In this document: positions 47,608 through 58,900 of the stretch, in pieces
Position numbering within the stretch: the first letter of the stretch is position 1
Layout: each line of letters starts with the position of its first letter
NCBI RefSeq assembly: GCF_021555175.1
Contig: NZ_JAKGRW010000046.1
Span: 1-64,000, forward strand
DNA length: 64,000 bases
Direction: 5' to 3'
From: Nocardioides alcanivorans
GTDB taxonomy: Bacteria > Actinomycetota > Actinomycetes > Propionibacteriales > Nocardioidaceae
Notes under the pieces: generated by a model
What the model saw: the letters and a program-made list of their open reading frames with translations, nothing else
The model's database searches: none
What the model was told of the DNA's origin: nothing
Program-made: the position numbers and the translations under genes

Positions 47608-48543
47608 TCAGTCGTTCGCGTGGAGCGCTTCGTTGAGCGCAATGCCCTCGCCCTTGCGGGCGACTGCCTCGACCGTGCCGCTGACCGAGTTGCGGCGGAA
47701 CAGCACGTTGCTGGCACCCGAGAGCTCGAGGGCCTTCACCGTGGTCCGGTCCTCGAGCGTCACCTTGGTGCCGGCGGTGATGTAGCAACCTGCCTCGATG
47801 ACGCAGTCGTCGCCCAGCGAGATGCCCAGCCCGGAGTTGGCGCCGAGCAGGCAGCGCTCACCGATGGAGATGACCTCCTTGCCGCCACCGGACAGGGTGC
47901 CCATGATCGAGGCACCGCCTCCGATGTCGGAGCCGTTGCCGACCACGACGCCGCCGGAGATGCGCCCCTCGACCATCGAGCTGCCGAGCGTGCCGGCATT
48001 GAAGTTCACGAATCCCTCGTGCATCACGGTGGTGCCGGAGGCGAGGTGCGCACCCAGTCGCACCCGGTCGGCGTCGGCGATGCGGACGCCGGTGGGCACG
48101 ACGTAGTCGACCATCCGGGGGAACTTGTCGACCCCGTAGACCGAGACGTGCTGGCCGGCCGCGCGCAGCCGGCCACGGGTGAGCTCGAAGCCTTCGACGG
48201 CGCACGGGCCGGCGCTGGTCCACACCACGTTGGCGAGCAGGCCGAACATGCCGTCGAGGTTGAGACCGTGGGGGAGGACGAGGCGGGCGGAGAGCAGGTG
48301 CAGCCGCAGCCAGACCTCCTCGGTGGAGGTGGGGGCGGCCTCGAGGTCATCGATGGCAACCCACCGGACCTCACGGCGTACGTCGCGCAGCGGGTCCTGC
48401 CCGGCGAGTGCGGTCAGTTCGGCGGGAGCATCGCTCGACTCCGGCAGGCCCAGGGCAGGCTGGGGGAACCAGCAGTCGAGGACGGTGTCGTCGGCAGTCA
48501 GTGTGGCAAGGCCCCACCCGTGGGCGGTCTTCGTCTCAGTCAC
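47608..48543 (-). CDS. dapD: Tetrahydrodipicolinate N-succinyltransferase
   Basis: About 311 aa from GTG 48543 (VTETKTAHGWGLATLT). Actinobacterial-type DapD: N-terminal alpha/beta region, then a left-handed beta-helix of hexapeptide repeats (VRIADADRVRLGAHLASGTTVMHEGFVNFNAG, MVEGRISGGVVVGNGSDIGG, LLGANSGLGISLGDDCVIEAGCYI). It adds succinyl-CoA in the lysine/mDAP pathway, the step before DapC. The wall-protein gene follows 5 bp later. Confidence 0.93.
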   Translation of the reverse strand: MTETKTAHGWGLATLTADDTVLDCWFPQPALGLPESSDAPAELTALAGQDPLRDVRREVRWVAIDDLEAAPTSTEEVWLRLHLLSARLVLPHGLNLDGMFGLLANVVWTSAGPCAVEGFELTRGRLRAAGQHVSVYGVDKFPRMVDYVVPTGVRIADADRVRLGAHLASGTTVMHEGFVNFNAGTLGSSMVEGRISGGVVVGNGSDIGGGASIMGTLSGGGKEVISIGERCLLGANSGLGISLGDDCVIEAGCYITAGTKVTLEDRTTVKALELSGASNVLFRRNSVSGTVEAVARKGEGIALNEALHAND

Positions 48544-48616
48544 GGTTCCTACTCTACGGAGCACCGAAGTGGCCACGGACGGCTGGTTCACCGGTCGACA
48601 TGACCGTCGATCGGCC

Positions 48617-49816
48617 ATGATGTCCCACGTGAGTTTCGCCCGTCGCCCGTTGCCCTACCTCCTGACCGGAGGTGTGGTCATGCTGCTCGTGATCGGCCTG
48701 ATCGTCGTCTGGGCCCAACGCGACGTGGACGAGCCGGGCCGTCAGCCCGCCGACCGCCAGGAGTTCCCCGGCGCCTCGGAAGCAGGTGACCTGGTCAGCG
48801 TCGAACGTTGGCAGGGCACCCACGCCACCGCGGTCGACATCTGGCGGATCGTCTATCTCACCGAAGACCGTCAAGGGGCGGTCCGTGAGGCGTCGGCGTT
48901 GGTCTCGGCGTTCGTCGACCGGCCCGCCACCGCGATGCCGGTGGTCGCCTTCGCCCACGGCACGACCGGAGTCGCCGAGGCGTGTGCTCCGTCCGCGCGG
49001 ACCACACCGATCGCCACCGACGGCGGCGCCCTCAACGCGATCGCCCAGCAGGACACGGTGCTGGTGGCACCCGACTACGCCGGCCTCGGCACGCCCGGAC
49101 CCCACGGCTTCCTGGTGGGCGAGGAGGCTGCCCACGACGTGCTCAACGCGATTCGCGCAGTCCGTGGGATGCCCGACCTGAAGGTCTCACGCAAGGCGGT
49201 GGTCTGGGGGCAGTCGCAGGGCGCCCACGCCGCACTGTGGACCGGGATGGTTGCCTCCGACTACGCACCCGACGTGAAGCTGCTGGGCGTGGCCGCGACC
49301 GCACCGCCGACCGACCTCGCAGGCATGCTGGGACAGACCGAGGACAACGCGGTCATGCGGCGACTGCAGTCCTACCTGCTGGACTCGTGGCGTCGGGTCT
49401 ATCCCGACAGCGGCTTGTGGGACGAGGTCGACCCGGCCAACCGGGAGACGATCGAGAAGATCGGCCAACGGTGCGGCAATGAGGTGCTCGACGGTCTGCC
49501 CGGCGATCTCCGCGAGCCGGTCCTGCCCAGTTTCGACGAAGGGACGACCTTCCGCAGGCTCCTCGACCAGAACCTGCCCGACGGTGGGATCGACGTGCCG
49601 GTCCTGCTCGCGCAAGGTGACGCCGACCAGGTGGTTCCGGTCGCGCGACAGCGCGACTGGGTGGCACGACGGTGCGAGGCGGGCCAGCCCCTGGACTACC
49701 GTGAGTACGCCGGTGCGGACCACCTGACCGTCGCCCAGGTGATGGTGCCTGACCTCATCAAGTGGACCATCGACAGGCTGGCCGGCGAGAAGGCGGACTC
49801 CAACTGCCCGGGCTGA
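48617..49816 (+). CDS. Secretory lipase-family hydrolase
   Basis: About 399 aa from ATG 48617, with an N-terminal membrane anchor (LPYLLTGGVVMLLVIGLIVVW). It matches the LIP family: FAHGTTGVAEACAPS, TVLVAPDYAGLGTPGPHGFLVGE, nucleophile GQSQGAHAALW, GDADQVVPV (Asp) and AGADHLTV (His). Likely a surface-exposed triacylglycerol or ester hydrolase. Confidence 0.85.
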   Translation: MMSHVSFARRPLPYLLTGGVVMLLVIGLIVVWAQRDVDEPGRQPADRQEFPGASEAGDLVSVERWQGTHATAVDIWRIVYLTEDRQGAVREASALVSAFVDRPATAMPVVAFAHGTTGVAEACAPSARTTPIATDGGALNAIAQQDTVLVAPDYAGLGTPGPHGFLVGEEAAHDVLNAIRAVRGMPDLKVSRKAVVWGQSQGAHAALWTGMVASDYAPDVKLLGVAATAPPTDLAGMLGQTEDNAVMRRLQSYLLDSWRRVYPDSGLWDEVDPANRETIEKIGQRCGNEVLDGLPGDLREPVLPSFDEGTTFRRLLDQNLPDGGIDVPVLLAQGDADQVVPVARQRDWVARRCEAGQPLDYREYAGADHLTVAQVMVPDLIKWTIDRLAGEKADSNCPG

Positions 49817-49901
49817 AGCGGTGAGGCCGGGTGATTGCGGGCGTTCCCGTTGAGCGGGGCGTGGTCGCGCCGGTGTCCTGAGCGGCGTCTAGCCTGCGAA
49901 G

Positions 49902-52015
49902 GTGGCCAGGACTAAGAACTTTTCGCATCTGCTCTCCGAGGGCCGTATCGGTCCCATGACGTTGTCCAACCGGATCGTGATGCCGGCAATGGACCTCAAC
50001 GTCTGCGTCGACGGCGAGATCCACCAGGAGGACATCGACCACTTCGCGGCCCGGGCGGCCGGCGGAACAGGTCTGATCATCACCGGAGCCTCAGCGATCG
50101 CCTTTCCCGTCGGCGCCGCGAGCACCAAGGAGCCGGGCCTGTCCGACGACCGGTTCATCCCGGGACTGACGGCCCTCGCCGACGCCGTCCACGCGGCCGG
50201 CAGCAAGCTCTGTGTCCAGAGCACTCACCACGGCAAGATCTCCCGGATCGACACGCTCCAGGACCGGCCGCTGTTGGTGCCCAGCGTCCCCGACTACGAC
50301 CTCGACATGAGCGCCATGGCGGACAACACCATGGACGAGCTCAAGCGGATGGGGGCCGTCACCCAGGGCAAGAAGCCGTCCTACCACGCGGCGACCCTCG
50401 ACGACATCGCCTGGCTGATCGAGACCTGGACCGACGCGGCCGTGCGCTGCATGAAGGCCGGTGTCGATGCCATCGAGATCCACTGCGCCCACGGCTACGT
50501 GTTGAGCGGCTTCCTCAACCGGGCCGACAACAAGCGCACCGACCAGTACGGCGGCACCCTCGAGAACCGGGCCCGTCTCGCCTGCGAGGTCATCGCCTCT
50601 GTGAAGGCGGCGGTCGGCGACAAGATGGCCGTGATCGTGCGCGTCGCCGGCGAGGAGTTCGGCCAGGAGGGCGCCCTCACGCTCGAGGAGTCCTGCCGCG
50701 CCGCCGCCCTCTTCGAGCAGGCCGGCGCCGACGCCATCCACGTCACCGGCTGGGGCCGCAACCCGTTCTCGAACTTCACCGACGGCCCGCTGCCCAACAA
50801 GGTGGGCGCCTACGCCAGCCAGGCGGCCGAGGTGAAGAAGCACGTCTCCGTGCCGGTCATCTCCGTCGGCCGGATGCTTCCTGAGGTGGCCGAGAAGGGG
50901 ATCAGCGACGGCTCCTTCGACTTCGCTGCCATGGGACGGCAGCTGCTGGCCGACCCCGACCTCGCCAACAAGATCAAGGCAGGTACGCCGGAGCAGGTGC
51001 GTCCGTGCATCAACTGCTACGTCTGCGTGCAGGAGAACTTCTGGGACGACACCCCGATCTGCGCGGTCAACCCGCCGCTGGGCAACGAGGGAATCCTCCC
51101 GCTGGAGCCCACTCGCACCGCCCAAGGCGTGCTGGTGGTCGGCGCGGGCCCTGCCGGCCTCGAGACGGCGCGGCTGCTCACGCTTCGTGGCCACAAGGTC
51201 ACCGTGATCGACAAGGCCGACCGCCTCGGCGGCACCTTGTGGTTCTCGACCCTGACCACCCCCGACAACGAGCGGCTGCTGGACTGGCTCACCAATGAGG
51301 TCAAGCGTCTCGGCATCCAGGTGCGGCTCAACACCGAGGTCACGCCAGCCCTCGTGAAGGAGATCGGTCCCGACCACGTCGTCGTGGCGACCGGCGCACG
51401 GCGGCCGCGTCCCGACGTACCGGGGGCGAGTTGCCGCACGTGCACACCGGTGACACCCTCCGCAACCTCCTGCTGGGTAGCGCGGAGGCGTCCGACGGCG
51501 GTCGGCTGCTGCGCACCATCGGCAAGCTCGGCAAGCTCTCCGGCGTCACCAAGAGCCCCGAGGCGATCCGCAGGGTCACCAAGACCTTCCTGCCGATGGG
51601 CAAGGACGTCGTCGTGATCGGTGGCTCCTTGGTGGGTCTCGAACTGGCGGAGTGGTTGGCCGAGCGTGGCCGCAACGTCACCCTCGTCGAGGCGGGCCAG
51701 CAGTTGGGCATTCCGATGGCGATGCCCCGTCGCTGGACCGCAGTCCGCAAGGCGGGCGACCTCGGTGTGACGATCCATCGCAAGGCCACCGTCACCCGGA
51801 TCACGGCAGACGAGGTCGAGTTCACCGTCGGGGAGGAGAAGCTCTCCGCTCCGGCGTCGATGGTCGTGTTCGCCGCCGACACCCATGCCGGTGCTCCGCT
51901 CGCCGAGGAGCTGGCGGCAGCCGGGGTCTCGGTCGAGGTCGTCGGTGACGCCGGCGAGGTGAACTACATCGAGGGTGCGATCCACTCGGCGTGGAAGTTC
52001 GCCCGGACCTTCTGA
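49902..52015 (+). pseudogene. Old-yellow-enzyme/2,4-dienoyl-CoA reductase-like Fe-S flavoprotein, frameshifted
   Basis: About 704 aa when repaired; GTG start 49902. FMN TIM barrel (VMPAMDLNVCVDGEIHQED, GVDAIEIHCAHGYVLSGFLN, TDQYGGTLENRARL, HVTGWGRNPFSN), 4Fe-4S motif CINCYVCVQENFW..C, then FAD/NAD Rossmann domain (VLVVGAGPAGLETARLLTLRG, VVVIGGSLVGLELAEWLAERG). The frame is lost at the five-G run 51422-51426 (RPDVPG|GELPHVHTG; six G expected). Acts on enones, dienoyl-CoA or related compounds; substrate unknown. Confidence 0.88.
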
Positions 52016-52044
52016 CCAAGCGCGCGGGCCAGGCCCGCTGAAGG

Positions 52045-52080
52045 CGACGAGGCGCCACCCGGGCGGGTGGCGCCTCGTCG
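52045..52080. terminator. Bidirectional hairpin terminator
   Basis: A perfect 16 bp stem (52045-52060 with 52065-52080) and a GGGC loop, sitting between the converging flavoprotein and hypothetical genes. Confidence 0.9.
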
Positions 52081-52096
52081 TGTCTTGTCGGGCTCG

Positions 52097-53017
52097 TCAG
52101 TCCCGGGCGTGCCAGCTCTCGACGACCCAGCCGCGGGCCGCGTCGTTGACCAGGGTGATCTCGAAGCCCTGGAGGATCTCCTCACCGGCCACGGTGATGT
52201 CGACCATCACCGTGGCGTTCTGCCCGTCGCCGATCGGGCCGTGGGACTCCCCGAAGGTGGTGTTGGACCGGTCGTCGAGCTCGAGGTCGGCGCAGTCCTC
52301 CTCATCGGGCTCGAGATATATCGCGCGAGCCGCATCGCAGTCGTTCTGCTCGATCGCCGTGACGAAACGGTCCGCCACCTCGAGGATCTCCTGCTGGGTC
52401 GGGTCGATGTCGCGAGTGGCGCCTGCGCCGGAACCCTCGCCCTCGTCGTCGCTGTGTCCGCTGTCGGTGCTGCCGCCGGAGTCGGTTGCGGCGTGGCCCA
52501 TCAGCGACGCCGCGTCGCTCCAGTCGACGATCAGCCAGCGTCCGTCCTCACGCTCCAGGCCCACCTGGACGGGCACGTCCTGCTCGGTCTGTTCGATCTG
52601 CACGGTGACCTCGACGGTGGCCGAGGCATCGTCGGCCTCCACCTCGGTGACGTCGCCGTAGCTGAAGCCGCGAGGGGCCAGCGCATGGCACTGCGCCTCG
52701 TCGAGGGCCGGCGCGTGCTCGGCCGCCGCCGCACAGTCGCCGCGCTCGATCGCGTCGATCGCGGCCGCCACGGCCGCCACGGGCGAACCGGCACCACCTG
52801 CGGAGTCGTCATCGTCGTCGCCGCCCAGGGCGATCGCCGCTGCGATGCCTCCCGCGACCAGGAGCACCAGGACCACCACGATCGCGATGGCCACCCGCTT
52901 GTTGCCGCCACCGCCAGCCGGTGGCGGGCCGTACGGCGGGCCTTGGGGAGGCGGGCCCTGGGGAGGCGGGAACTGCTGCGGGGGCTGCTGCGGATCCATC
53001 GGCTGGTCGGACATCAC
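52097..53017 (-). CDS. Hypothetical membrane protein with Pro-rich N-terminus and duplicated domain
   Basis: 306 aa. A Pro/Gln-rich cytosolic tail (QQPPQQFPPPQGPPP) precedes one helix (VAIAIVVVLVLLVAGGIAAAI), an acidic linker and two copies of a small Cys-containing domain of DUF4878 type: VAAVAAAIDAIERGDCAAAAEH...DGRWLIVDW and ILEVADRFVTAIEQNDCDAARA...RGWVVESW. Each has two Cys in homologous places, probably a disulfide. Function unknown. Confidence 0.7.
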   Translation of the reverse strand: MMSDQPMDPQQPPQQFPPPQGPPPQGPPYGPPPAGGGGNKRVAIAIVVVLVLLVAGGIAAAIALGGDDDDDSAGGAGSPVAAVAAAIDAIERGDCAAAAEHAPALDEAQCHALAPRGFSYGDVTEVEADDASATVEVTVQIEQTEQDVPVQVGLEREDGRWLIVDWSDAASLMGHAATDSGGSTDSGHSDDEGEGSGAGATRDIDPTQQEILEVADRFVTAIEQNDCDAARAIYLEPDEEDCADLELDDRSNTTFGESHGPIGDGQNATVMVDITVAGEEILQGFEITLVNDAARGWVVESWHARD

Positions 53018-53109
53018 TCACCTCGAGAACTCGTGTGTCACTTCGCCTTGCACGCTGCCCGTTCCGGGTGCCCCCAAACACCGGCCGCCCACCTCGCGGG
53101 AGGCGCCGC

Positions 53110-54332
53110 TCAGCGGCGTACGTCGGCCAGCGGCACCTGTGGGTCGGCGAGCCGGGCGCGGTCGACCCGGTCGCTGTCCCCGACGAGGCTGTCGAGGTCG
53201 TCGCCGACGTCCCAGATGTTCACGTTCATCGCGGCCGCTACGCGATCGTCCTCGTCGAGCCAGAAGGCCAGACAGGCACCGTCGAGGGGGCCGCGCACGA
53301 CGACGTCGTCGGGGCGGGGCGCCAGCCCGCGGTACTCCATGCCGAGGTCGAACTGGTCGGTGAAGAAGAAGGGCTGCCGGTCGTAGTGGGCGTCCCCACC
53401 CAGCAGGGTGCGCGCAGCAACCTCCGGTTGGTTGCGGGCGGTGTCCCAGTGCTCGACGCGCACTCGGCGCCCGAGGATGGGGTGGTCGTGCTCGGCGATG
53501 TCGCCCACGGCGACCACGTCGGGATCGCTGGTGCGGAGGCCGGCATCGACGATCACCCCCGCGTCCACGGCGAGCCCGGCCTCGGCCGCCAACTCGATGT
53601 TGGGTTGGGCGCCGATGCCGAACACCACGGTCCCTGCTGGCACGTGCTCGCCGTCAGCCAGCTGCACCCCGGTGGCCCGCCCGCCGGTGGCGGTGACCTG
53701 CGCGACCTCGACACCGGTGCGGAGATCGACTCCGTTGCGCCGGTGGAGGTCAGCGAAGGCCGCGCCGATGGTGTTGCCGAGGACCCGGCCCAGCGGCTGT
53801 TCACCTGCCTCGAGCACGGTGACCTCGGCACCGCGTGAGCGTGCAGCAGCCGCGGCCTCGAGCCCGATCCAGCCGCCCCCGACGATCGCTGTCCGAGCCC
53901 CCTCGCGGAAGGCAGCGTCGAGCGCGTCGGAGTCCTCGATCGTGCGTAGCAGGTGCACGCCCTCGGCTCCGGCGCCGTCGAGGTCGGGCTGCCTCGGTCG
54001 GGAGCCGGTGGCGAGGGCAAGGCGGGTGTAGCCGAGCTCCTCGCCGTCGGACAACGCAACCCTGTGCCCAGCCAGGTCCAGCACCACGGCGGAGACGCCG
54101 AGGCGCAGTGTGACGTCGTGGGCGTCGTACCACGGTGCGTCGAAGGTGGTGAACTCCGCCAGCGGGGTGCCCTTGAGCAGATGGTCCTTGGAGAGCGCCG
54201 GCCGCTCGTAGGGCAGGTGCGGCTCGGCGCCGACCAACGTGAGTGGACCCTCGTACCCCTGCTCGCGGAGGAAGCAATGGTCCGGGCACCAGCCAGGCCG
54301 CCGCCGATGACGACGATTCCGATCTCTGACAT
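53110..54332 (-). pseudogene. FAD-dependent ferredoxin reductase-like protein, frameshifted
   Basis: Starts at ATG 54332 (MSEIGIVVIGGGLAGARTIA). The frame breaks at about 54273-54278; the next frame continues as FLREQGYEGPLTLVGAEPHLPYERPALSKDHLL, which is the family's second motif. Then VVGGGWIGLEAAAAARSRGAEVT-like 'AIVGGGWIGLEA', VLGNTIGAAFADLHRRNG, VVAVGDIAEHDHP and a C-terminal reductase domain. Probably a rubredoxin/ferredoxin-NAD(P)H reductase for a P450 or dioxygenase. One base is missing. Confidence 0.85.
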
Positions 54333-54437
54333 GGGTCTCCTTCCGTCGTGTGGGTTTCCGGTACCCAGTTCCGGGGCATGGGTACGGCGCTGCTCGAGTG
54401 CGGCTCGTGGTGTGCCGCCGAGATCTGGGGAGACCAC

Positions 54438-55628
54438 ATGCGCATTCGCCCTGTCACCGCTGGCATCCTCGCCGGTGCTCTCGGACTCACCGGCACCCTG
54501 CTGGCGCTGCCACCGGGGGCGGCCGCGCCGGCCGTTGCCCAAGCGGCGGCTCCGCCGGTGGTGAAGCTGTCGGGCGCCTTGAAGCAGCGGCCCTCCGGCC
54601 TGCCGAGCACCAGTGTCGCTGCTCGACAGCTCGTGAGTGCAACGGTCAGCGTTGAGCCTCGAGACGATCGAGCACGGGCGACGGTGGTGCTGAAGGCCGC
54701 TCCCAACGGCCCGGCGGAGGAAGGGCGACTGCTGGTTGGCTTCGGTGTCGTCGACGACGGTGGTGTGTGCCAGGGGCAGGTCAACTTCTCCACCCCGACC
54801 CGCGGAGCCCGGGCGGCGGGCTGGTCCGGTGCGGGAGCGAGGTATCTCCTCGATGACACCAGTGCGACGCTCCGCGATGACTACGACTGTGCCTACGCGA
54901 CGGTGACACCTGTGGGCGCCAACACCAGCTACGACGCCCTCATCGGCGGTTTGACGCCCACGCATGCCAAGCCGAAGCTGAAGGTGCAGGCCGCGAAGCT
55001 GCTCGGCTCGAAGAAGCTGAAGCTGCTGCGTGGCGAATGGACGACCCTCGACGTGGACGTCCGCAACGTCGGTTCCCACCAGACCAGCAGGATCGTCGTC
55101 CAGGGCAAGGGCACGGGGCTGAAGGTGAAGAAGGGGCAGACCGGCTACGCCCTCTACCCCGGCAGCACCGCTTCGGTGTCGATCAAGGTCAAGCTCACCA
55201 GGAAGCGCGCCGCCAAGCTGAAGCTGACCGCTACCGGCCCGGCCGCCGGCAAGGCGACCAAGACGGTCAAGGTCAGGCCGGCCAAGGCCCCGAAGCGGAT
55301 CAAGAACGGGACCTACCGCAGCAAGGACAAGCGGGTGAACTTCACCGTGAAGAAGGGCAGGATCGCCGGATTCCGGGCCTACGCGATGACCACGTGCGGT
55401 GGCTATCCCGACTTCCCGACCTACACGTGGAACACCTACTCGATCCCGAAGCGGAAGGTGCCGAAGTCGGGCATCGTCCAGATCGTGGAGAAGGGCAAGG
55501 GACCGGCCTACACGGCCAGCCTCAACGGCCGGGCGAAGGGCACGAAGGTCACGGCCAGGTTCCGGTACGACGGTCCCAACCGTTGCTGGGCCGCGGTGGA
55601 CTTCACCGCCAAACGCGTCGGCAGGTGA
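54438..55628 (+). CDS. Secreted Lys-rich protein of unknown function
   Basis: About 396 aa from ATG 54438 (MRIRPVTAGILAGALGLTGT), Sec signal. The N-terminal half has Cys-containing beta-like parts (GVCQGQVNFSTPTRGA, DDYDCAYATVTPVG). The C-terminal half is Lys-rich and built of immunoglobulin-like strands (TTLDVDVRNVGSHQTSRI, KLKLTATGPAAGKATK), ending in a Cys-bearing domain (MTTCGGYPDFPTYTW, GPNRCWAAVDF). No family recognised. Secreted or wall-bound. Confidence 0.72.
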   Translation: MRIRPVTAGILAGALGLTGTLLALPPGAAAPAVAQAAAPPVVKLSGALKQRPSGLPSTSVAARQLVSATVSVEPRDDRARATVVLKAAPNGPAEEGRLLVGFGVVDDGGVCQGQVNFSTPTRGARAAGWSGAGARYLLDDTSATLRDDYDCAYATVTPVGANTSYDALIGGLTPTHAKPKLKVQAAKLLGSKKLKLLRGEWTTLDVDVRNVGSHQTSRIVVQGKGTGLKVKKGQTGYALYPGSTASVSIKVKLTRKRAAKLKLTATGPAAGKATKTVKVRPAKAPKRIKNGTYRSKDKRVNFTVKKGRIAGFRAYAMTTCGGYPDFPTYTWNTYSIPKRKVPKSGIVQIVEKGKGPAYTASLNGRAKGTKVTARFRYDGPNRCWAAVDFTAKRVGR

Positions 55629-55654
55629 GCACCACCGGCCCACCCACGAAACCG

Positions 55655-55900
55655 ATTCGCACGGCTGCGAGGCGGGGCGGTACCCTCGGAGCACAGGCGT
55701 CTGAGCCGTCATCAGCGGTGAGCCTCCGGAAGAACAGCATTCGCCGATGGTCGAGCCTGTCGAGACCACCGACCGAGGCCCAGTAGAACCGGACGGGTTG
55801 GGCCCGTCATCGCCCCAACGAAGCGGCCACCGCACTCCAACGGTGGCAAGCGAGGTGGTACCGCGGTCCCCAGGGGTCGTCCTCGTGGCAGATGTCCACA
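55655..55900 (+). ncRNA. T-box leader (tRNA-Ile) of ileS
   Basis: The T-box bulge TGGTACCGCGG (55856-55866) is flanked by CGAGG (55851-55855) and CCTCG (55881-55885), forming the antiterminator/antisequestrator arm. A stem III hairpin (CCACCG/CGGTGG, 55827-55846) precedes it. ATC at 55711-55713 is a reasonable isoleucine specifier. Uncharged tRNA-Ile would allow ileS expression, by translational control as in other actinomycetes. The 5' limit is approximate. Confidence 0.85.
55749..55767 (+). repeat. Dispersed 19-mer inside the ileS leader
   Basis: GGTCGAGCCTGTCGAGACC, the same REP-like unit as at 1-126 and 1908-2282, lies between the presumed specifier domain and stem III of the T-box. Confidence 0.9.
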
Positions 55901-55923
55901 GGCACGAACCCAGGAGAGCACCG

Positions 55924-58900
55924 ATGACCTATCCGAAGGTCTCCACGTCCGGCAGCGACGGCGTCCCGGCCAACCCGCGCTTCCCCGACATCGAGGAACA
56001 GGTCCTGGCCTACTGGGACGCCGACGGCACCTTCCAGGCGTCGGTCGACCAGCGCGACGCCGGCGAGAACGGCGAGGGGGAGTTCGTCTTCTACGACGGC
56101 CCGCCCTTCGCCAACGGGTTGCCGCACTACGGTCATCTGCTCACCGGCTACGTGAAGGACATCGTGCCGCGCTACCAGACCATGCGTGGCAAGCGTGTGG
56201 AGCGCCGCTTCGGCTGGGACACCCACGGCCTGCCTGCCGAACTCGAGGCGATGCGCCAGGCCGACATCAAGACGACCGACGAGATCCACGAGCTCGGCAT
56301 CGACAAGTTCAACGAACTGTGCCGCGCGTCCGTGCTCAAGTACACCGGCGAGTGGCGCGACTACGTCACCCGCCAGGCGCGTTGGGTCGACTTCGAGGGT
56401 GACTACAAGACCCTCAACCCCGACTACATGGAGTCGGTGATCTGGGCCTTCAAGACGCTGCACGAGAAGGGCCTCATCTATGAGGGCTTCCGCGTCCTGC
56501 CCTACTGCTGGAACGACGAGACACCGCTCTCCAACCACGAGCTGCGGATGGACGACGACGTCTACAAGGTCCGCCAGGACCCGGCCGTGACGGTCGGCTT
56601 CACCCTGGAGGCCACCGGCGACGACGAGGTGCTCGACGGCGCGAAGGCGTTGATCTGGACCACCACCCCGTGGACCCTGCCCTCCAACCTCGCGGTGATG
56701 GTCGGCTCCGACATCGACTACGTCGTGGTCGAGGCGCCGGTGCCCGGCACCGAGGAGCGTGCGAAGTTCCTGCTCGCGCAGGCTCGCCTGGCGTCGTACG
56801 CCCGGGAGCTGGCCGACGTCGACGGCAACTTCACCGTGCTCGGCACCTACCGGGGCGCCGACCTGGTCGGCCGCCGCTACACACCGCCCTTCGGCTACTA
56901 CCTGGGCCACGAGAATGCCTTCCGCGTGGTCGCCGCTGACGACGCCGTGACCACGACCGACGGTTCGGGCCTCGTGCACTCCGCCGGCGCCTTCGGTGAG
57001 GTCGACAAGGAGGTCACCGACCGCGAGGGCATCGAGGCCGTCATGCCCGTCGGCAAGGACGGCAAGTTCACCGCCCCGGTCACGGAGTACGCCGGCACGC
57101 TGGTCTTCGACGCCAACGCCGCGATCATCGATCACCTCAAGGAGGCCACCCGCGGCGGCGACGTGATCGGCTCCGTCACGCCCGGCACCGTGCTGCTGCG
57201 GCGCGAGACCTACGACCACTCGTACCCGCACTGCTGGCGCTGCCGGCAGCCGCTGATCTACAAGGGCGTCTCGTCGTGGTTCGTCGAGGTCACCGCCATC
57301 AAGCAGCGGATGATGGAGCTCAACCAGCAGATCCGATGGGTGCCCGAACACATCAAGGACGGCCAGTTCGGCAAGTGGCTGGAGAACGCCCGCGACTGGT
57401 CGATCACCCGAAACCGCTTCTGGGGCTCCCCGGTGCCGGTGTGGAAGAGCGACGACCCCGAACACCCACGCATCGACGTCTACGGCTCGTTCGCCGACCT
57501 CGAGCGTGACTTCGGGCGGCTGCCGACCAACAAGGACGGCGAGCCCGACCTGCACCGCCCGTTCATCGACGAGCTGACCCGACCCAACCCGGACGACCCG
57601 ACGGGGCAGTCGACGATGCGCCGCGTCGATGACGTCCTCGATGTGTGGTTCGACTCCGGGTCGATGTCGTTCGCCCAGAACCACGTGCCGTTCGAGAACT
57701 CCGAGTGGTTCGAGCACCACTTCCCGGGTGACTTCATCGTCGAATACATCGGTCAGACCCGAGGCTGGTTCTACACCCTGCACGTCCTGGCCACCGCGCT
57801 CTTCGACCGACCGGCCTTCCAGTCGTGCATCAGCCACGGCATCGTGCTGGGCAGTGACGGGCAGAAGATGAGCAAGTCGCTGCGCAACTACCCCGACGTC
57901 TCCGAGGTCTTCGACCGCGACGGCGCCGACGCGATGCGGTGGTTCCTCATGGCGTCGCCGATCCTGCGGGGCGGCAACCTGGTCGTCACCGAGCAGGGCA
58001 TCCGTGACTCGGTGCGCCAGGTGATGATCCCGCTGTGGAACTCGTGGTACTTCCTGAGCCTCTACGCCAACGCGGCCGGCCACGAGCCGAGGTGGGACAC
58101 GGGTTCCACCGACGTGCTCGACCGCTACCTGCTCGCCAAGTTGCGCGAGTACGTCGCCACGATGACCACCCAGCTCGACGACTACGACATCGCCGGCGCG
58201 TGCGAGACCACGCGGTCGTTCCTCGACGTGTTGACCAACTGGTACATCCGCCGGTCGCGTGAGCGCTTCTGGGGCAACGGCCCCGAGGCCAAGCAGGCGA
58301 TGGACACGCTGCACACCGCACTCGAGGTGGTGTGTCGGACGATCGCGCCGTTGCTGCCGCTGACCACGGAGGAGATCTGGCGCGGGCTCACCGGTGAGAG
58401 GTCCGTGCACCTCACCGACTGGCCGCTCGTCGACGAGCTCCCGGCCGCAGACGAGCTGCTCGACGCGATGGACCAGGTGCGGGACGTCTGCTCGGCTGCC
58501 TCGGCGCTGCGCAAGGCCCGCAACCTGCGCAACCGGCTGCCGCTGGCATCCTTGACGGTCGTGCTGCCGTCCGCGTCTGCCCTGGAGGGATTCGCAGCAC
58601 TGGTGGCCGACGAGGTCAACGTCAAGACCGTGCGGGCCGTCGACCTGGACGCACCGGAGGCGGCCGCCTACGCCGTGGAGCAGCGGTTGACCGTCAACGC
58701 ACGCGCTGCGGGTCCGCGTCTGGGCAAGGACGTCCAGGTCGCGATCAAGGGCTCCAAGACGGGTGACTGGTCGGTCGACGCCGACGGCGTGGTCACCTCC
58801 GGTGGCCTGGCCCTGGTGGAGGGCGAGTACACGCTCGAGACCGTGGCCGGCGAGGGCGCGGAGGGTGTTGCCACCGGGATCCTGCCCGGCGGCGGCTTCG

